Of a stretch of 64,000 bases of DNA, positions 24,932 to 33,882 are shown piece after piece. The stretch lies in contig CADCBK010000017.1 of the NCBI GenBank assembly GCA_902799665.1, forward strand, positions 28,302-92,301, given 5' to 3'. A model generated the notes under the pieces. It made no database searches, was not told the origin of the DNA, and worked only from the letters and a program-made list of their open reading frames with translations. Source of the stretch: an uncultured Spirochaetaceae bacterium (GTDB taxonomy: Bacteria; Spirochaetota; Spirochaetia; Treponematales; Treponemataceae). How positions within the stretch are numbered: the stretch's first letter is position 1; each line of letters begins with the position of its first letter. The position numbers were made by a program, and so were the translations under genes.

Positions 24932-25633
24932 TTATATCTCTATCACATGGTGGCTGAACGCGTTGACAACCGTCGTGTTGTAGTATTCGCCGACCCTTTC
25001 CTCGTTTTGGTTGTAAAGGTGTATGTGGCCGTGCACCATGAATTTTGGGCTGTACTTTTTTAGGAAGCCGTTGAAGCATTCAAAGCCCTTGTGGCAGGGG
25101 TCGTCCTTGTCGTGGATTCCGCGCGGGGCCGCGTGCGTCAAAAATATGTCAAGGTATGTTCCGTAGCGGATTTTGTTCCACAAAAGCCGGGGCGCCATGC
25201 AAAAAAGCTTCCAGCGCATTTGGCCTTCGGTGAACTGGCATTGGCCGTGGTTGTAGTCGATTGAGCCCGGAGCGCCGGCTATCAGCAGGGGCCGCTTTTT
25301 CTTTGTCTTGGGGTCTTCGATTGTCACTTCCGCGGCCGCGCATTTAAAGCCCAGGTAAACCGCTCCGTGCGCGCGGGAAGCTTGGGCCTCCATGGAATTT
25401 TGGTCGGCGAGCGAAGCCGACGATAGTTCGTTGGAGTAGTACTTGTATTCCGAAAGGTTGTGGTTTCCGAACACAAAGTATGTAGGCTTGTTCAGCGTCG
25501 AAACTATGAAGTCGATGTAGTCCATCGGAAGGTCGCCCGCGCAGAGCACGGCTCCCACGTCTCCAAACCTTTGCTTGACCGCAGGCTTGTAAATGAAGGG
25601 GTCTATTTCGTCGGAAACGCAGAGTATTTTCAT
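24932..25633 (-). CDS. Calcineurin-like metallophosphoesterase
   Basis: A 233-residue cytosolic phosphoesterase. Metal-binding motifs are in order: MKILCVSDEIDP (first Asp), LCAGDLP, VFGNHN, FLTHAAPRG and VHGHIHLYN. The normal D-x-H of motif I reads D-E-I, so the first His ligand is missing, as in some subfamilies. The substrate is unknown; relatives hydrolyse nucleotides, cyclic nucleotides or phosphoproteins. It starts two bases after the TPR gene's stop and ends two bases before the ParB-like gene, so the three are one operon. Confidence 0.88.
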   Translation of the reverse strand: MKILCVSDEIDPFIYKPAVKQRFGDVGAVLCAGDLPMDYIDFIVSTLNKPTYFVFGNHNLSEYKYYSNELSSASLADQNSMEAQASRAHGAVYLGFKCAAAEVTIEDPKTKKKRPLLIAGAPGSIDYNHGQCQFTEGQMRWKLFCMAPRLLWNKIRYGTYLDIFLTHAAPRGIHDKDDPCHKGFECFNGFLKKYSPKFMVHGHIHLYNQNEERVGEYYNTTVVNAFSHHVIEI

Positions 25634-25635
25634 GG

Positions 25636-27000
25636 TTACGAGGCTTTGTCCAAGAGCTTTTCCAATTGGTCCTTTCCAAGCATTTCCACCGGCCGTCCTT
25701 CCGCGGCTTTCTTTGCTGTGTGGGAGAAGCCGGAGCTTGAGAGCACGTAAGCCTTTGTGCAGTTCTTGCTCTTGATTTCGTCCAAGGCCTTGATTGTGAC
25801 CGAATCCTCAAGCGGATTCGCTTCCCTGTAGAAGTAAAGGAGGAAGGACTGCTTTCTGACCGATCTCCAGTCCGCGTTTCCGCCTTCCGTGGCGATGATT
25901 TGGCAGCCCCATTTCTTTTGCTCGCATTGCTGCGGCATAAGGCCCATCGCTTTCACGCAGGCGTTCTTGCATATTTCCAAAAATTCCGCCTCGCTTGAGG
26001 TCAGGTATTCCTTGAGGGAGTCGTTGGCCTGCAAGTCCTTGTATTCGGCCAGCTTTTGGCCGACGTCGCGGAAATTCTTTTGCCTTGAGGCTATTTTTTG
26101 CCATTGCTCTATGGCTTTTTCTATTTTATGGGTCTTTTCGTAGCAGGCGGCCAGGAAGTAGCGGGCGTACAGGGTTTCGGGATTCTTTCCGTCCTTGTCG
26201 GCGCTAATGGCGCGCTCGTAGCAGTTCATCGCGTTGTCGACGCTGTTTCCCATCATGTAGCAGGAGCCGCTTTCTATCAAGGCCTTTTGGCGGAAGAGGG
26301 GGTCGCGCTGGGCCTTTTCAAAGGATCGGATCGCGCCTGGATAGTCCTTCGCGTCCTTTAGGATTTTTCCCTGGTAGTAGTATGTGGAGAAAGTTTCAGG
26401 CGAAAGCTTTATGGCGATGTCTATCTCGCGCTTGGCTTCGTTCACCTGCTTGGCCCGGTAGAGCAAAAGGCCCATCGCCGCGTGCGCCTTGACGTTCCTT
26501 TTGTCGTATTTGAGGGTCTTGTCGTAAAAGCCCAGCGCCATGTCGGGATGGCTTGAATTTTCGTATATTTGCGCTACTTGGAAATAGTTGTCGGCGACTG
26601 TCGGCTCAAGCTTTGTCAAAAGAAGGTACTGCTTTAGCGCGTCTTCGGTTTGGTTGAATTTCGAGTAGAGGGCGGCGATGGTTTTTCTAAAGCTTTGCTC
26701 GGGCAGGCGGTTGTCGAAAATTCCGTTTTGGTCAACGTACTTCAATTCCATCAAGGCCAGCTCGTTCTTGTTGTCGGCCAGGTAGGCCTTTCCCAAGTAG
26801 TAGTGGGCCAAATAGTCTTTTGGGTCTTTTTGGAGAATCGCTTTCGCCAGCTTTATGGCCGCCTGGGTCTTTCCTTGCTTTAGATAGCGTTGGACTCCTT
26901 CAACTTTTTTAGGGGCCGCGACATTTTTGATGACAAAAATAAGCAGCAAGACAACGACCGCGCTTAAAAGAATGATTCCCACTAACTGCGCCACTTCCAT
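25636..27000 (-). CDS. Membrane-anchored TPR protein with an Mrr-like C-terminal domain
   Basis: The protein has 454 residues. An N-terminal membrane helix (about 5-25) precedes at least six TPR units (about 35-330). The last 110 residues end with TKAYVLSSSGFSHTAKKAAE and MLGKDQLEKLL, very like the second half of Mrr/restriction-endonuclease-like domains ('v.sggFt.eA...a....i.lidg..L..ll'). The nuclease core, normally Q-x-K, appears as LLYFYREA, so cleavage activity is doubtful. GGGAG precedes the ATG. It heads the operon with the metallophosphoesterase and the ParB-like gene. A scaffold role at the membrane is the safest reading. Confidence 0.75.
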   Translation of the reverse strand: MEVAQLVGIILLSAVVVLLLIFVIKNVAAPKKVEGVQRYLKQGKTQAAIKLAKAILQKDPKDYLAHYYLGKAYLADNKNELALMELKYVDQNGIFDNRLPEQSFRKTIAALYSKFNQTEDALKQYLLLTKLEPTVADNYFQVAQIYENSSHPDMALGFYDKTLKYDKRNVKAHAAMGLLLYRAKQVNEAKREIDIAIKLSPETFSTYYYQGKILKDAKDYPGAIRSFEKAQRDPLFRQKALIESGSCYMMGNSVDNAMNCYERAISADKDGKNPETLYARYFLAACYEKTHKIEKAIEQWQKIASRQKNFRDVGQKLAEYKDLQANDSLKEYLTSSEAEFLEICKNACVKAMGLMPQQCEQKKWGCQIIATEGGNADWRSVRKQSFLLYFYREANPLEDSVTIKALDEIKSKNCTKAYVLSSSGFSHTAKKAAEGRPVEMLGKDQLEKLLDKAS

Positions 27001-27065
27001 GACAACTCGCTCCCAAAAATTAGTAACTATTGATAAAAAGGTTAATTTATGTAATTATGCCATAT

Positions 27066-27833
27066 ATGAGAATAAAACTCAATAGATTTTCGCCCTTTAT
27101 TTTCTCCCGGCTGGCGGCCCTTGTTTTGGCCGCGGCCATCGGCCAGTCCCTTTTCGCGCAGGAAAAGCGGGAAGGAATGAAGCTCTTTGAGCAAAACAAG
27201 AGCGCCGAGGCGATAGCCTTTTTGGAGGCTGACATAGCGTCGGGAAATCCGCTTCCTGAGGAATACAATTATTTGGGCCTCGCTTACTATCAAATCGGAA
27301 ACTACGAAAAGTCCGTCGAAGCCTTTAAAAAAGGAACCAGCGCGGCTGGAAGCGACAAAAAGCTTTTATACTTTAACATGGGAAATTCATATTTCGCCCT
27401 GCAAAAGTGGCAGGAGGCGCTGGACTCTTACTCGATGTCTTCCGTCGCCTCTCCGTCGTACGCGTCCGCTGTTTTGAACAAGGCGAACGTGGAAATAAAG
27501 CTGGACAAGCTTAAGGAAGCCGTCGCAGACTACAAGCGCTTTTTGCTTTTGCGGCCCGAAGACGAGCAGCGGCCTAAAATCGAAAAAATCATCGCCTTGA
27601 TAGAAGGCGAGCTGGCCGCCCGCGCCGAGCGCGAAAGGCTGGCGGCCGAAGAAGCCGAGCGAATCAAGCGCGAGGAGGAGAGGCTGGCCCAAAAGCGCGC
27701 GGAGGAGGAAGCCGCCCGCCGAAAAATGCTTGAGGACATAGCCGGCTCCTTGCGCGAAGGCGGAGAGACGACAAACATGAGCGCCGACGCGGAAGAGTCC
27801 ATCGGCTATGAATACGATTCTGACATCGATTGA
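27066..27833 (+). CDS. Exported TPR protein
   Basis: The protein has 255 residues. A signal peptide (FSRLAALVLAAAIGQSLFAQ) is followed by three or four TPR units (EEYNYLGLAYYQIGNYEKSVEAF; KLLYFNMGNSYFALQKWQEAL) and a highly charged helical tail rich in Glu/Arg/Ala (about residues 185-235). The open frame begins earlier at a TTG (27030). ATG 27066, or ATG 27057, makes a cleaner signal peptide, and a possible -10 (TAATTA) lies just ahead. The next gene, another TPR protein, starts 21 bases downstream after a GGAGGGGGA site, so they form an operon. Likely periplasmic; partner unknown. Confidence 0.75.
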   Translation: MRIKLNRFSPFIFSRLAALVLAAAIGQSLFAQEKREGMKLFEQNKSAEAIAFLEADIASGNPLPEEYNYLGLAYYQIGNYEKSVEAFKKGTSAAGSDKKLLYFNMGNSYFALQKWQEALDSYSMSSVASPSYASAVLNKANVEIKLDKLKEAVADYKRFLLLRPEDEQRPKIEKIIALIEGELAARAERERLAAEEAERIKREEERLAQKRAEEEAARRKMLEDIAGSLREGGETTNMSADAEESIGYEYDSDID

Positions 27834-27854
27834 TTCCGGAGGGGGATTTCTTTT

Positions 27855-30185
27855 ATGGCTACAAGCGAAAAAACTGAAAAAAAACGGGCGGCTGCGGCTA
27901 AGGCCTCGTCGCCTGCGAAGAAAAGCGCCGGGGGCGTGAAAAAGCCGGCCGCCAAGGCAAAGACGGCCGCGACCGCAAAAAAGAGCGCTGCTGCCGCCAA
28001 AAAGCCGGCGGCTGCTTCCAAAAAGAGCGCTCCGGCCGAAAAAAAAGCCGCGGCGCGAAAGACCGCTCCGGCGGCCCGCGCGTCCGTTCCCAAAAAAAGC
28101 GGCGACGAGCTTTACGGGGAGAGCAACGCCCTTCCGTTCCAAATCGACGACTTGAAGGACTCGGAAAAAAGAAAAAAGATTATTTTGATAGCGGCGGCGG
28201 CTCTATTGCTTTTGCTGCTCCTTTTCTTTGGAATCAGGGGAATCGCGCGCGCCGCCTCGTCTTCCGGGGCAAAGGACGGCTCGGCCAGGCAAAACACCTT
28301 GGCTTTGGTTCAAAAGTACTTGGACAAGGGCCAGTACGACAAGGCGATGGATCTTTTGAACAGCCTCTTGATTTCCAATCCCGACGACGCGGAAGCCGAC
28401 AAGCTTTTGGACGAGGCCATCAGGCAAAAGAAGGCCAGCGACGACCAAGCCGCCGCGCAAAACATTGTCGTTCAGCCCGGAGACTCTTCCTACAACATAA
28501 GCATCGACACCGACGAGCTGACCGCGGCCTTGCGCGAGCAAAACGAGAAGAGCCAGCAAATGATAAACGACCTTCTTGAACAGCAGAGGCAAAGCCAGGA
28601 CGCCCAGCGCGCCGAAGCCGCCGCCGAAAAAAAAGCCGCCGAAGAGCTGAAGAAAAAAGAGGAGGCCGAGCGCAAGGCAAGGGAAGAGGCCCTTGCCCAA
28701 AAGAACGCCGCGATTAAGTCAAAAATCAATGGCATAAACGAGAAGATTATGGCCGGAAAGGCCGACCTTAACACGGGCAACGTTGACAGCGCGATCAGGA
28801 ATTTTGACCTTGCCGTCGCGCAGCTTCCGCTGGATGAGGGCGAGCCTGAATTTTCCGCCTCCAAGTACAGCGAAGTCGCGAAGTCTTTGTTCGAGGCCGC
28901 TCAAAGCGAAAAGGACGCGGGCAGGAAAGACAAGCTTAACAAGGCCGCCCTTCAGTACGTCAACAAGTCGCTGAGCGTTAATCCCAACGATCCCGTCAGC
29001 CATTACATTTTGGGAATGAACTACATTGAGTCGGGCGACTGGCAAAAGGCCGCGCGTGAATTGGAGGCCGCCGCCAAAAACGATCCGGGAAACTACATGT
29101 ACTACTACCAGTTGGGCCGCGCCCAGTTTAAGCTGAAGAATTTTACCGCGGCGCGTTCGGCTTTTGAGACTTCGATAAAGTACAACGGAAAGTTTGACCT
29201 TGCGCATTACAATTTGGGAATGACGCTAAAGCGCCTTAAGCTTAACAAGGACGCGTTGAAGGCCTTTAGGACCGCCCATTCGGTGAACCCGCAAAATTCC
29301 AAGGCGTATTTGGAGGAGGCGCGGCTTTTGAACGACGCCTACAAGGATTCGGCTGGCGCCGTGAACTGCTACAAAAAAGTCATAGAGCTTGATCCAGTCA
29401 ATGTTTCGGCGCTAAACGAATGCGGCCATGTCTATTCAAACATGGGCCAATACGCCAACGCGGAAGCCTTCCACAGAAAGGCCGTCTCGCTTTTAAAGCC
29501 CGGCGACAAAGATCCAATCACTTACTACAACTTGGCCTTGGCTCTTTACAACCAAAAGAAAAGCACAGAGGCTGAAAAATACGCCCAGCTTTCTTATGAG
29601 CAAAAAGACGCGATAAAGAATTCAAAAGAAAAGGCTGTCGTTGTCTACAACTACGCCCTTGTCGAGGATTCCTTGGGAAAGGCTGACAAGGCCATCGCCC
29701 TTTACAAGGAAGTCTTGGCCCTTGACCCAGACAACGCGAAGACGAAAACAAATTTGGGAAAAATGATGATGTCCATGGGCGACGCGGACACAGCCCTGGC
29801 TTTTTACTTGGACGCTTACAAGGTTGAAAAGAGCTTTGAGCTTGAAAACAATTTGGGAAGCGCCTATCTTGCGAAAAAAGATTACCAGAGCGCCATAACG
29901 CATTTCCAGAACGCGCTTAAGCAAAGCCCCAAGGACCAGACAGTCCGCTTTAACCTGGCCAAGTGCTTCGCTGAGGCCGGCGACTACGACAACGCAAAGA
30001 CTTGCTATGTGGACATCATAAACGCGGACCAAAAGAAGTACGATTCTTACATAGAGCTTGCCAAGGTTTTCATCGCGCTAAAGGACACCTCAAGCGCGAA
30101 AAGCTACCTTGACATTTTGCGGCAAAAAAATCCCACTTACCGAAAGTCTGAAGTTGACGGCCTTTTGTCTGCGATCGGAAATTAG
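27855..30185 (+). CDS. Large TPR membrane protein with a Lys/Ala-rich histone-H1-like N-terminus
   Basis: The protein has 776 residues. The first 85 are almost only Ala, Lys, Ser and Pro (AAKKPAAASKKSAPAEKKAA), like histone H1 tails. One membrane helix (about 100-117; IILIAAAALLLLLLLFFGI) puts this basic tail in the cytosol. Outside follow a TPR pair, a Glu/Ala/Lys coiled coil (about 230-300), and roughly ten TPR units to the end (HYILGMNYIESGDWQKAARE and similar). The start is set by GGAGGGGGA. The tail could touch DNA, RNA or acidic proteins, but that is inference from composition. The 3' end overlaps mutL by four bases. Confidence 0.78.
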   Translation: MATSEKTEKKRAAAAKASSPAKKSAGGVKKPAAKAKTAATAKKSAAAAKKPAAASKKSAPAEKKAAARKTAPAARASVPKKSGDELYGESNALPFQIDDLKDSEKRKKIILIAAAALLLLLLLFFGIRGIARAASSSGAKDGSARQNTLALVQKYLDKGQYDKAMDLLNSLLISNPDDAEADKLLDEAIRQKKASDDQAAAQNIVVQPGDSSYNISIDTDELTAALREQNEKSQQMINDLLEQQRQSQDAQRAEAAAEKKAAEELKKKEEAERKAREEALAQKNAAIKSKINGINEKIMAGKADLNTGNVDSAIRNFDLAVAQLPLDEGEPEFSASKYSEVAKSLFEAAQSEKDAGRKDKLNKAALQYVNKSLSVNPNDPVSHYILGMNYIESGDWQKAARELEAAAKNDPGNYMYYYQLGRAQFKLKNFTAARSAFETSIKYNGKFDLAHYNLGMTLKRLKLNKDALKAFRTAHSVNPQNSKAYLEEARLLNDAYKDSAGAVNCYKKVIELDPVNVSALNECGHVYSNMGQYANAEAFHRKAVSLLKPGDKDPITYYNLALALYNQKKSTEAEKYAQLSYEQKDAIKNSKEKAVVVYNYALVEDSLGKADKAIALYKEVLALDPDNAKTKTNLGKMMMSMGDADTALAFYLDAYKVEKSFELENNLGSAYLAKKDYQSAITHFQNALKQSPKDQTVRFNLAKCFAEAGDYDNAKTCYVDIINADQKKYDSYIELAKVFIALKDTSSAKSYLDILRQKNPTYRKSEVDGLLSAIGN

Positions 30186-32197
30186 GTTCGCTTTACAAGC
30201 TCGAACAATTTGTCCTTTGTCACGACCGTCCAGCAGGGGCGGCCGTGCGGGCAGTGGGGGTCGGGGAGGGCGAAGGCCTTTTTGACCAAGTCAATCGCAG
30301 CCGCGTCGTCTATCACGTCTCCGTCTTTTACGGCGGTCCTACAGGCGGCCATCGCGGCGATTTTTCTTGTCAATTCCTTTGGCTCGATTCGCTTTTCAAA
30401 AATCAATTTTTTAAGCTCTATTATGCCGCCCTTCCACAGGGAGTTGAACGAGCTGAAAGTCCATTGCGCGTCGCCGGTACGCTCGCATTCAAAGCCGTAG
30501 CGCTTTAATTCGTCCGCGATTGACGCCATGTATTGGTCGTCGGCCTCGCTTTCAAGCTCGATTTTTTCAGGAACCAGGAGCGGCTGCCTTTGCGTTTGCC
30601 CGTCCATTATTTTGTCGAACAAATAGCGCTCGTGCGCGGCGTGTTGGTCCACAAAGTAAAGCGCCTTGTTTTTTTCCACGATGATGAACGTGCCCAGCGC
30701 GCGGCCGATGTATTTAAAGCCCGCCGCGCCCATGGATTGCTCGGAAGCCCAAGAGGCGGCCGCGCTTTTTGGGCTTCCGTAAGACTGATGGCCGGCCGAA
30801 AAGTCCGCGGACTGCTCGTAAGCCAAAGAAGCGGCCGCGTCTGGAGCGCTTTGGCTGGCCGAAACTGCGCCTGGGCTTGCGACGCGCAGGTTTTGCGGCC
30901 GCTCGGCGATGCGGGGCGCTCGTCCCGCTCCGTAGGATGGAAGCGCGCCGCTTGGCCAAGACTGCGCGGCCGATTGGCCTGAAGGCCAAGACTGCGCGGC
31001 TCTCGAAAAGCCCGCGCTTTTTGGGCTTTCGTATGATTGCGGAGCGGGCGATTGCGTTCCTGGCGAAGAAAAGCCGCCTGCAAGGTCGGCCAAGTCGGAC
31101 AGCGAGGCCGCGCTTTTTGGGCTTTCAAAAGATTCTTGGTTAAAGGAAAAAGCGTTTTGCCGCTCTTCTTCCGTTCCGCCAAGGCCGGATTTCATTTGCT
31201 TGACGCTTAGCGCCCTAAAAAACTCTCGCAGCGCGGAGCTAACTCCGTGGTGCAGGCCCGCGATGTCCTTAAATCGCGCCTCTTTTTTTGCAGGGTGAAT
31301 GTTAAAGTCAACCATGTCGGGCTGGACTTCGGCAAAAAGGGCGGCGGCGGGATGCGTTCCGTTTGGAAAGTATCCCTGCGTTCCGTATTCAATCGCCTGG
31401 ACCAAAGAGTATTCGGCGATCCGGCGCCCGTTTACGTAAATGTAAATGTCTTTCCTGTCCTGGCGCGCGACGCAGGGGTCTCCGACAACAAGGCTGAATG
31501 AAAAGCCAGATCCGCTTCCTTTTATTTCGTAGAACAAGTCGGGGCTTTGCTGAATTCCAAGCGCCTCGTAAAAGCGCTCGCGCAAGGATTGGCCGGCCCT
31601 AAAGTCGTTTCTCAGCTGGCCGTCGACGCTTAGCCTAAAGGCGATGTCGGGGCGGGGGAGCGCTTTTTCCAAAAAAGTTTGCCGGCACATTTTTGTTTCG
31701 CTCGCCGGCCGTTTTAGGAACTGGCGGCGCGCCGGAAAATTTTCAAACAAGTTTTCGGAAGATACGACCGTTCCCGCTATCGGAGAGCGCGGCTCAATTA
31801 TATGGTCTTCCGTTATCGAGCAGCGCATTTTCCATTCGCCGCTAGAAATCGTAAGGCGCGCCACGGCGGCGATGGAGGCAAGAGCCTCGCCTCTAAAGCC
31901 AAGAGTCGTAAGGTTCAATAAGTCTGTGTCGCTTGTGATTTTGCTTGTGGCGTGCGGATGCGCGGCCACCGCCAAGTCTTCGCGGCTCATTCCGCAGCCG
32001 TTGTCCTGGACGCGGATTTTGTCTATGCCGCCGCCTTCGATTTCGACGTTGATTTCAGTCGCGCCTGAGTCTACGGCGTTGTCCAAAAGCTCTCGGACAA
32101 TCGAAGCGGGGCGGTCGATGACTTCTCCGGCCGCGATTTTCCGCGCCGTTTCCGCGTTGAGGATTTTAACTTTTCGCCGTTCTTTTTCTTCCGCCAT
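30182..32197 (-). CDS. mutL: DNA mismatch repair protein MutL
   Basis: Links MutS mismatch recognition to strand removal. The N-terminal GHKL ATPase (residues 1-330) has VIDRPASIVRELLDNAVDSG, VQDNGCGM, HATSKI and LGFRGEALASIAA. The C-terminal domain keeps the endonuclease motifs of non-E. coli MutL: DQHAAHERYLFD, ACRTAV and CPHGRP, so it should nick DNA itself. The last acidic residue of the DQHA motif is Asp instead of the common Glu. The linker (about residues 350-490) is Ser/Ala/Pro-rich and repetitive. It follows xseB by 24 bases in the xseA-xseB-mutL group. No clear Shine-Dalgarno sequence is seen. Confidence 0.95.
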   Translation of the reverse strand: MAEEKERRKVKILNAETARKIAAGEVIDRPASIVRELLDNAVDSGATEINVEIEGGGIDKIRVQDNGCGMSREDLAVAAHPHATSKITSDTDLLNLTTLGFRGEALASIAAVARLTISSGEWKMRCSITEDHIIEPRSPIAGTVVSSENLFENFPARRQFLKRPASETKMCRQTFLEKALPRPDIAFRLSVDGQLRNDFRAGQSLRERFYEALGIQQSPDLFYEIKGSGSGFSFSLVVGDPCVARQDRKDIYIYVNGRRIAEYSLVQAIEYGTQGYFPNGTHPAAALFAEVQPDMVDFNIHPAKKEARFKDIAGLHHGVSSALREFFRALSVKQMKSGLGGTEEERQNAFSFNQESFESPKSAASLSDLADLAGGFSSPGTQSPAPQSYESPKSAGFSRAAQSWPSGQSAAQSWPSGALPSYGAGRAPRIAERPQNLRVASPGAVSASQSAPDAAASLAYEQSADFSAGHQSYGSPKSAAASWASEQSMGAAGFKYIGRALGTFIIVEKNKALYFVDQHAAHERYLFDKIMDGQTQRQPLLVPEKIELESEADDQYMASIADELKRYGFECERTGDAQWTFSSFNSLWKGGIIELKKLIFEKRIEPKELTRKIAAMAACRTAVKDGDVIDDAAAIDLVKKAFALPDPHCPHGRPCWTVVTKDKLFELVKRT
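30762..31126. repeat. Short direct repeats inside the MutL linker
   Basis: GCGCTTTTTGGGCTTTC occurs at 31014-31030 and 31110-31126, with one variant copy at 30762-30778. On the coding strand they give ESPKSA or GSPKSA. A second repeat, GGCCAAGACTGCGCGGC, occurs at 30954-30970 and 30984-31000 (coding AAQSWPS). All remain in frame. Confidence 0.85.
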
Positions 32198-32221
32198 AAA
32201 AACGCCGCGCGCTTTTTCCGC

Positions 32222-32500
32222 TTACTGCCTTAAGCCCGATGTTGGCGCTCCGGCCGAGCCGCTGGACTCGTCCGCGCCGCTGAACAAGTCCAGTTCGGGA
32301 CTGTCGCCTGCGCTTGCCACTGGCTGGTTCATCAAGACTTGAATCTTTCCTTCGATTTTGTCGATTTCTTTTTCCATTCCCTTTGCAAGCTTGATTCCCT
32401 CTTCAAAGGCGCTGAGAGCGTCCTCAAGCTTTACGTTGGGATCCTTTATCGAGCGGCTGATTTCCTCAAGCCTGTCCAAGTTTTCTTCAAAGTTTTTCAT
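32222..32500 (-). CDS. xseB: Exonuclease VII small subunit
   Basis: Small helical subunit that assembles with XseA to degrade single-stranded DNA. The first 65 residues match the family (FEENLDRLEEISRSIKDPN, LEDALSAFEEGIKLAK). The last 30 (Ser/Gly/Ala/Asp-rich) are an extra tail beyond the usual 70-80. AGGAGATTAA precedes the ATG. It lies 40 bases after xseA and before mutL, the expected partners in repair. Confidence 0.92.
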   Translation of the reverse strand: MKNFEENLDRLEEISRSIKDPNVKLEDALSAFEEGIKLAKGMEKEIDKIEGKIQVLMNQPVASAGDSPELDLFSGADESSGSAGAPTSGLRQ

Positions 32501-32540
32501 TTAATCTCCTAAAATTATAAACTGACCAAGAAGCGCCGCG

Positions 32541-33758
32541 TCATTCCGTCGCGCTGTCAACCGTGGCTATGATTTTTCCCTTGGCGGGAACTATTTCTAT
32601 CTTTGATCCTTTGGCGACTTCATCGGACGAGCGGATGATTTTTCCTGTGGCCGCGTCGCGAACCATCGAATATCCGCGCTGCAAGAGCGCCGAAGGGTTG
32701 GCGTTTTCCAAAACCAAGATTTGCTTTTCAAGCTTTTGGCGCGCGTCCTTGATTCTGTCTTGCATGCTGCTTGTCAAGTCGTCCTTGGCGTAGTCAAAGC
32801 GCTGCAGCAAGGGCTGCTCGATGGAACGGAATTTAAGCTCCAAATTCTCCGGCGAAAATTCCTGAACCATAAGGCGCAATTTTTGCAGGCGGTTTTTTAT
32901 TTCGGTCTCAAACTCCGCTTCTTTTTGCTCAAAATAATACAGAACGTCGTCCAAGACAGGAACGGCAAGCTCGGCCGCGGCGCTGGGCGTTGGAGCGCGC
33001 CTGTCTGCGGCAAAGTCGCAAATGGCCCAGTCAATTTCATGTCCTACCGCGCTTATTACAGGAATCTTTGAGCCGGCCACCGCGCGGACGACAATTTCTT
33101 CGCTAAAGGGAAGCAAGTCTTCCAAGGATCCGCCGCCGCGGCCTACAATCAAGACGTCGCACATCTTGTAGTCGTTGGCCGTTTGTATTTGCCGCGCTAT
33201 GCTCGCGGCGGCAGTGTCGCCCTGCACGATGGCCGGGAACAAAATTACGTTTACGTACTTGCTTCGCCTGCGGGTAATTTGGAGAATGTCGCGCAAGGCC
33301 GCGCCCGTGGGGCTTGTGACCACTCCGATTGTGTCAGGAAAGGCGGGAAGGGGCTTTTTTCGCGCTTCGTCAAAGAGGCCTTCGGCGTTAAGCTTTTTCT
33401 TCCGTTCCTCCAGCATCAAAAGGATGTTTCCGCTTCCGGCCAATTCCATCGAGCTGATTACGATTTGGTAGTTTCCGCGCTGTGGGTAGACGGTAAGCTT
33501 TCCTTTTACGCGGACAAGGTTTCCGTCGCGGGGAGCGAAAGACAAGCGCGCCGCCGTTCCCTTCCACATGACAGCCGCGATTTGCGCTCCCGCGTCCTTT
33601 ATGACAAAATAAACGTGGCCGCTTGAGCTGGGCCTGTAGTTTGAAACTTCGCCCTCGAGAACGATTTCGGGGAAAGAGCCTTCGACCATGTCCTTGATAA
33701 GGTTTGTAAGCTGAGTTACCGTAAAAACTGTGTCGCTTTGGTAGAAGGTTTGAGGCAT
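32541..33758 (-). CDS. xseA: Exonuclease VII large subunit
   Basis: Nuclease subunit for single-stranded DNA. From ATG 33758 it has 405 residues with an N-terminal OB fold (FTVTQLTNLIKDMVEG, VLEGEVSNYRPSSSGHVYFVIKD), the catalytic core (IGVVTSPTGAALRDI; VLIVGRGGGSLEDLLPF; ISAVGHEIDWAICDFAADRRAPTPSAAAEL split across the domain) and a coiled C-terminus ending near LLQRGYSMV. The open frame reaches 33851, but the promoter sits within that extension and family alignments begin near the chosen ATG. A TATAGT box lies six bases upstream, so the mRNA is predicted leaderless. Confidence 0.95.
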   Translation of the reverse strand: MPQTFYQSDTVFTVTQLTNLIKDMVEGSFPEIVLEGEVSNYRPSSSGHVYFVIKDAGAQIAAVMWKGTAARLSFAPRDGNLVRVKGKLTVYPQRGNYQIVISSMELAGSGNILLMLEERKKKLNAEGLFDEARKKPLPAFPDTIGVVTSPTGAALRDILQITRRRSKYVNVILFPAIVQGDTAAASIARQIQTANDYKMCDVLIVGRGGGSLEDLLPFSEEIVVRAVAGSKIPVISAVGHEIDWAICDFAADRRAPTPSAAAELAVPVLDDVLYYFEQKEAEFETEIKNRLQKLRLMVQEFSPENLELKFRSIEQPLLQRFDYAKDDLTSSMQDRIKDARQKLEKQILVLENANPSALLQRGYSMVRDAATGKIIRSSDEVAKGSKIEIVPAKGKIIATVDSATE

Positions 33759-33764
33759 GGAATC

Positions 33765-33773
33765 ACTATAACA
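33765..33773 (-). promoter_or_regulatory. Extended -10 promoter of xseA
   Basis: On the minus strand TGT-TATAGT ends six bases before ATG 33758. No -35 match is seen. Confidence 0.55.
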
Positions 33774-33844
33774 TAGTAGGGAGAAAAATTCTAGCGCTTT
33801 TTCATTCCCATCAAAATCGCCGCGCCATAGGTCAATATCGCGCC

Positions 33845-33874
33845 TTGACAAAAGAGCGGCCGCTGATTGATAAT
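33845..33874 (+). promoter_or_regulatory. Promoter of the DUF6273-like gene
   Basis: Consensus TTGACA (33845-33850), 18-base spacer, GATAAT (33869-33874). ATG 33883 begins eight bases later with no ribosome-binding site, so the message is predicted leaderless or nearly so. Confidence 0.65.
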
Positions 33875-33882
33875 TTTGCGCA

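Noticed and set aside
33759..33851. Extended N-terminus of xseA
   Set aside because: The extra codons span the promoter and are not part of the XseA family.
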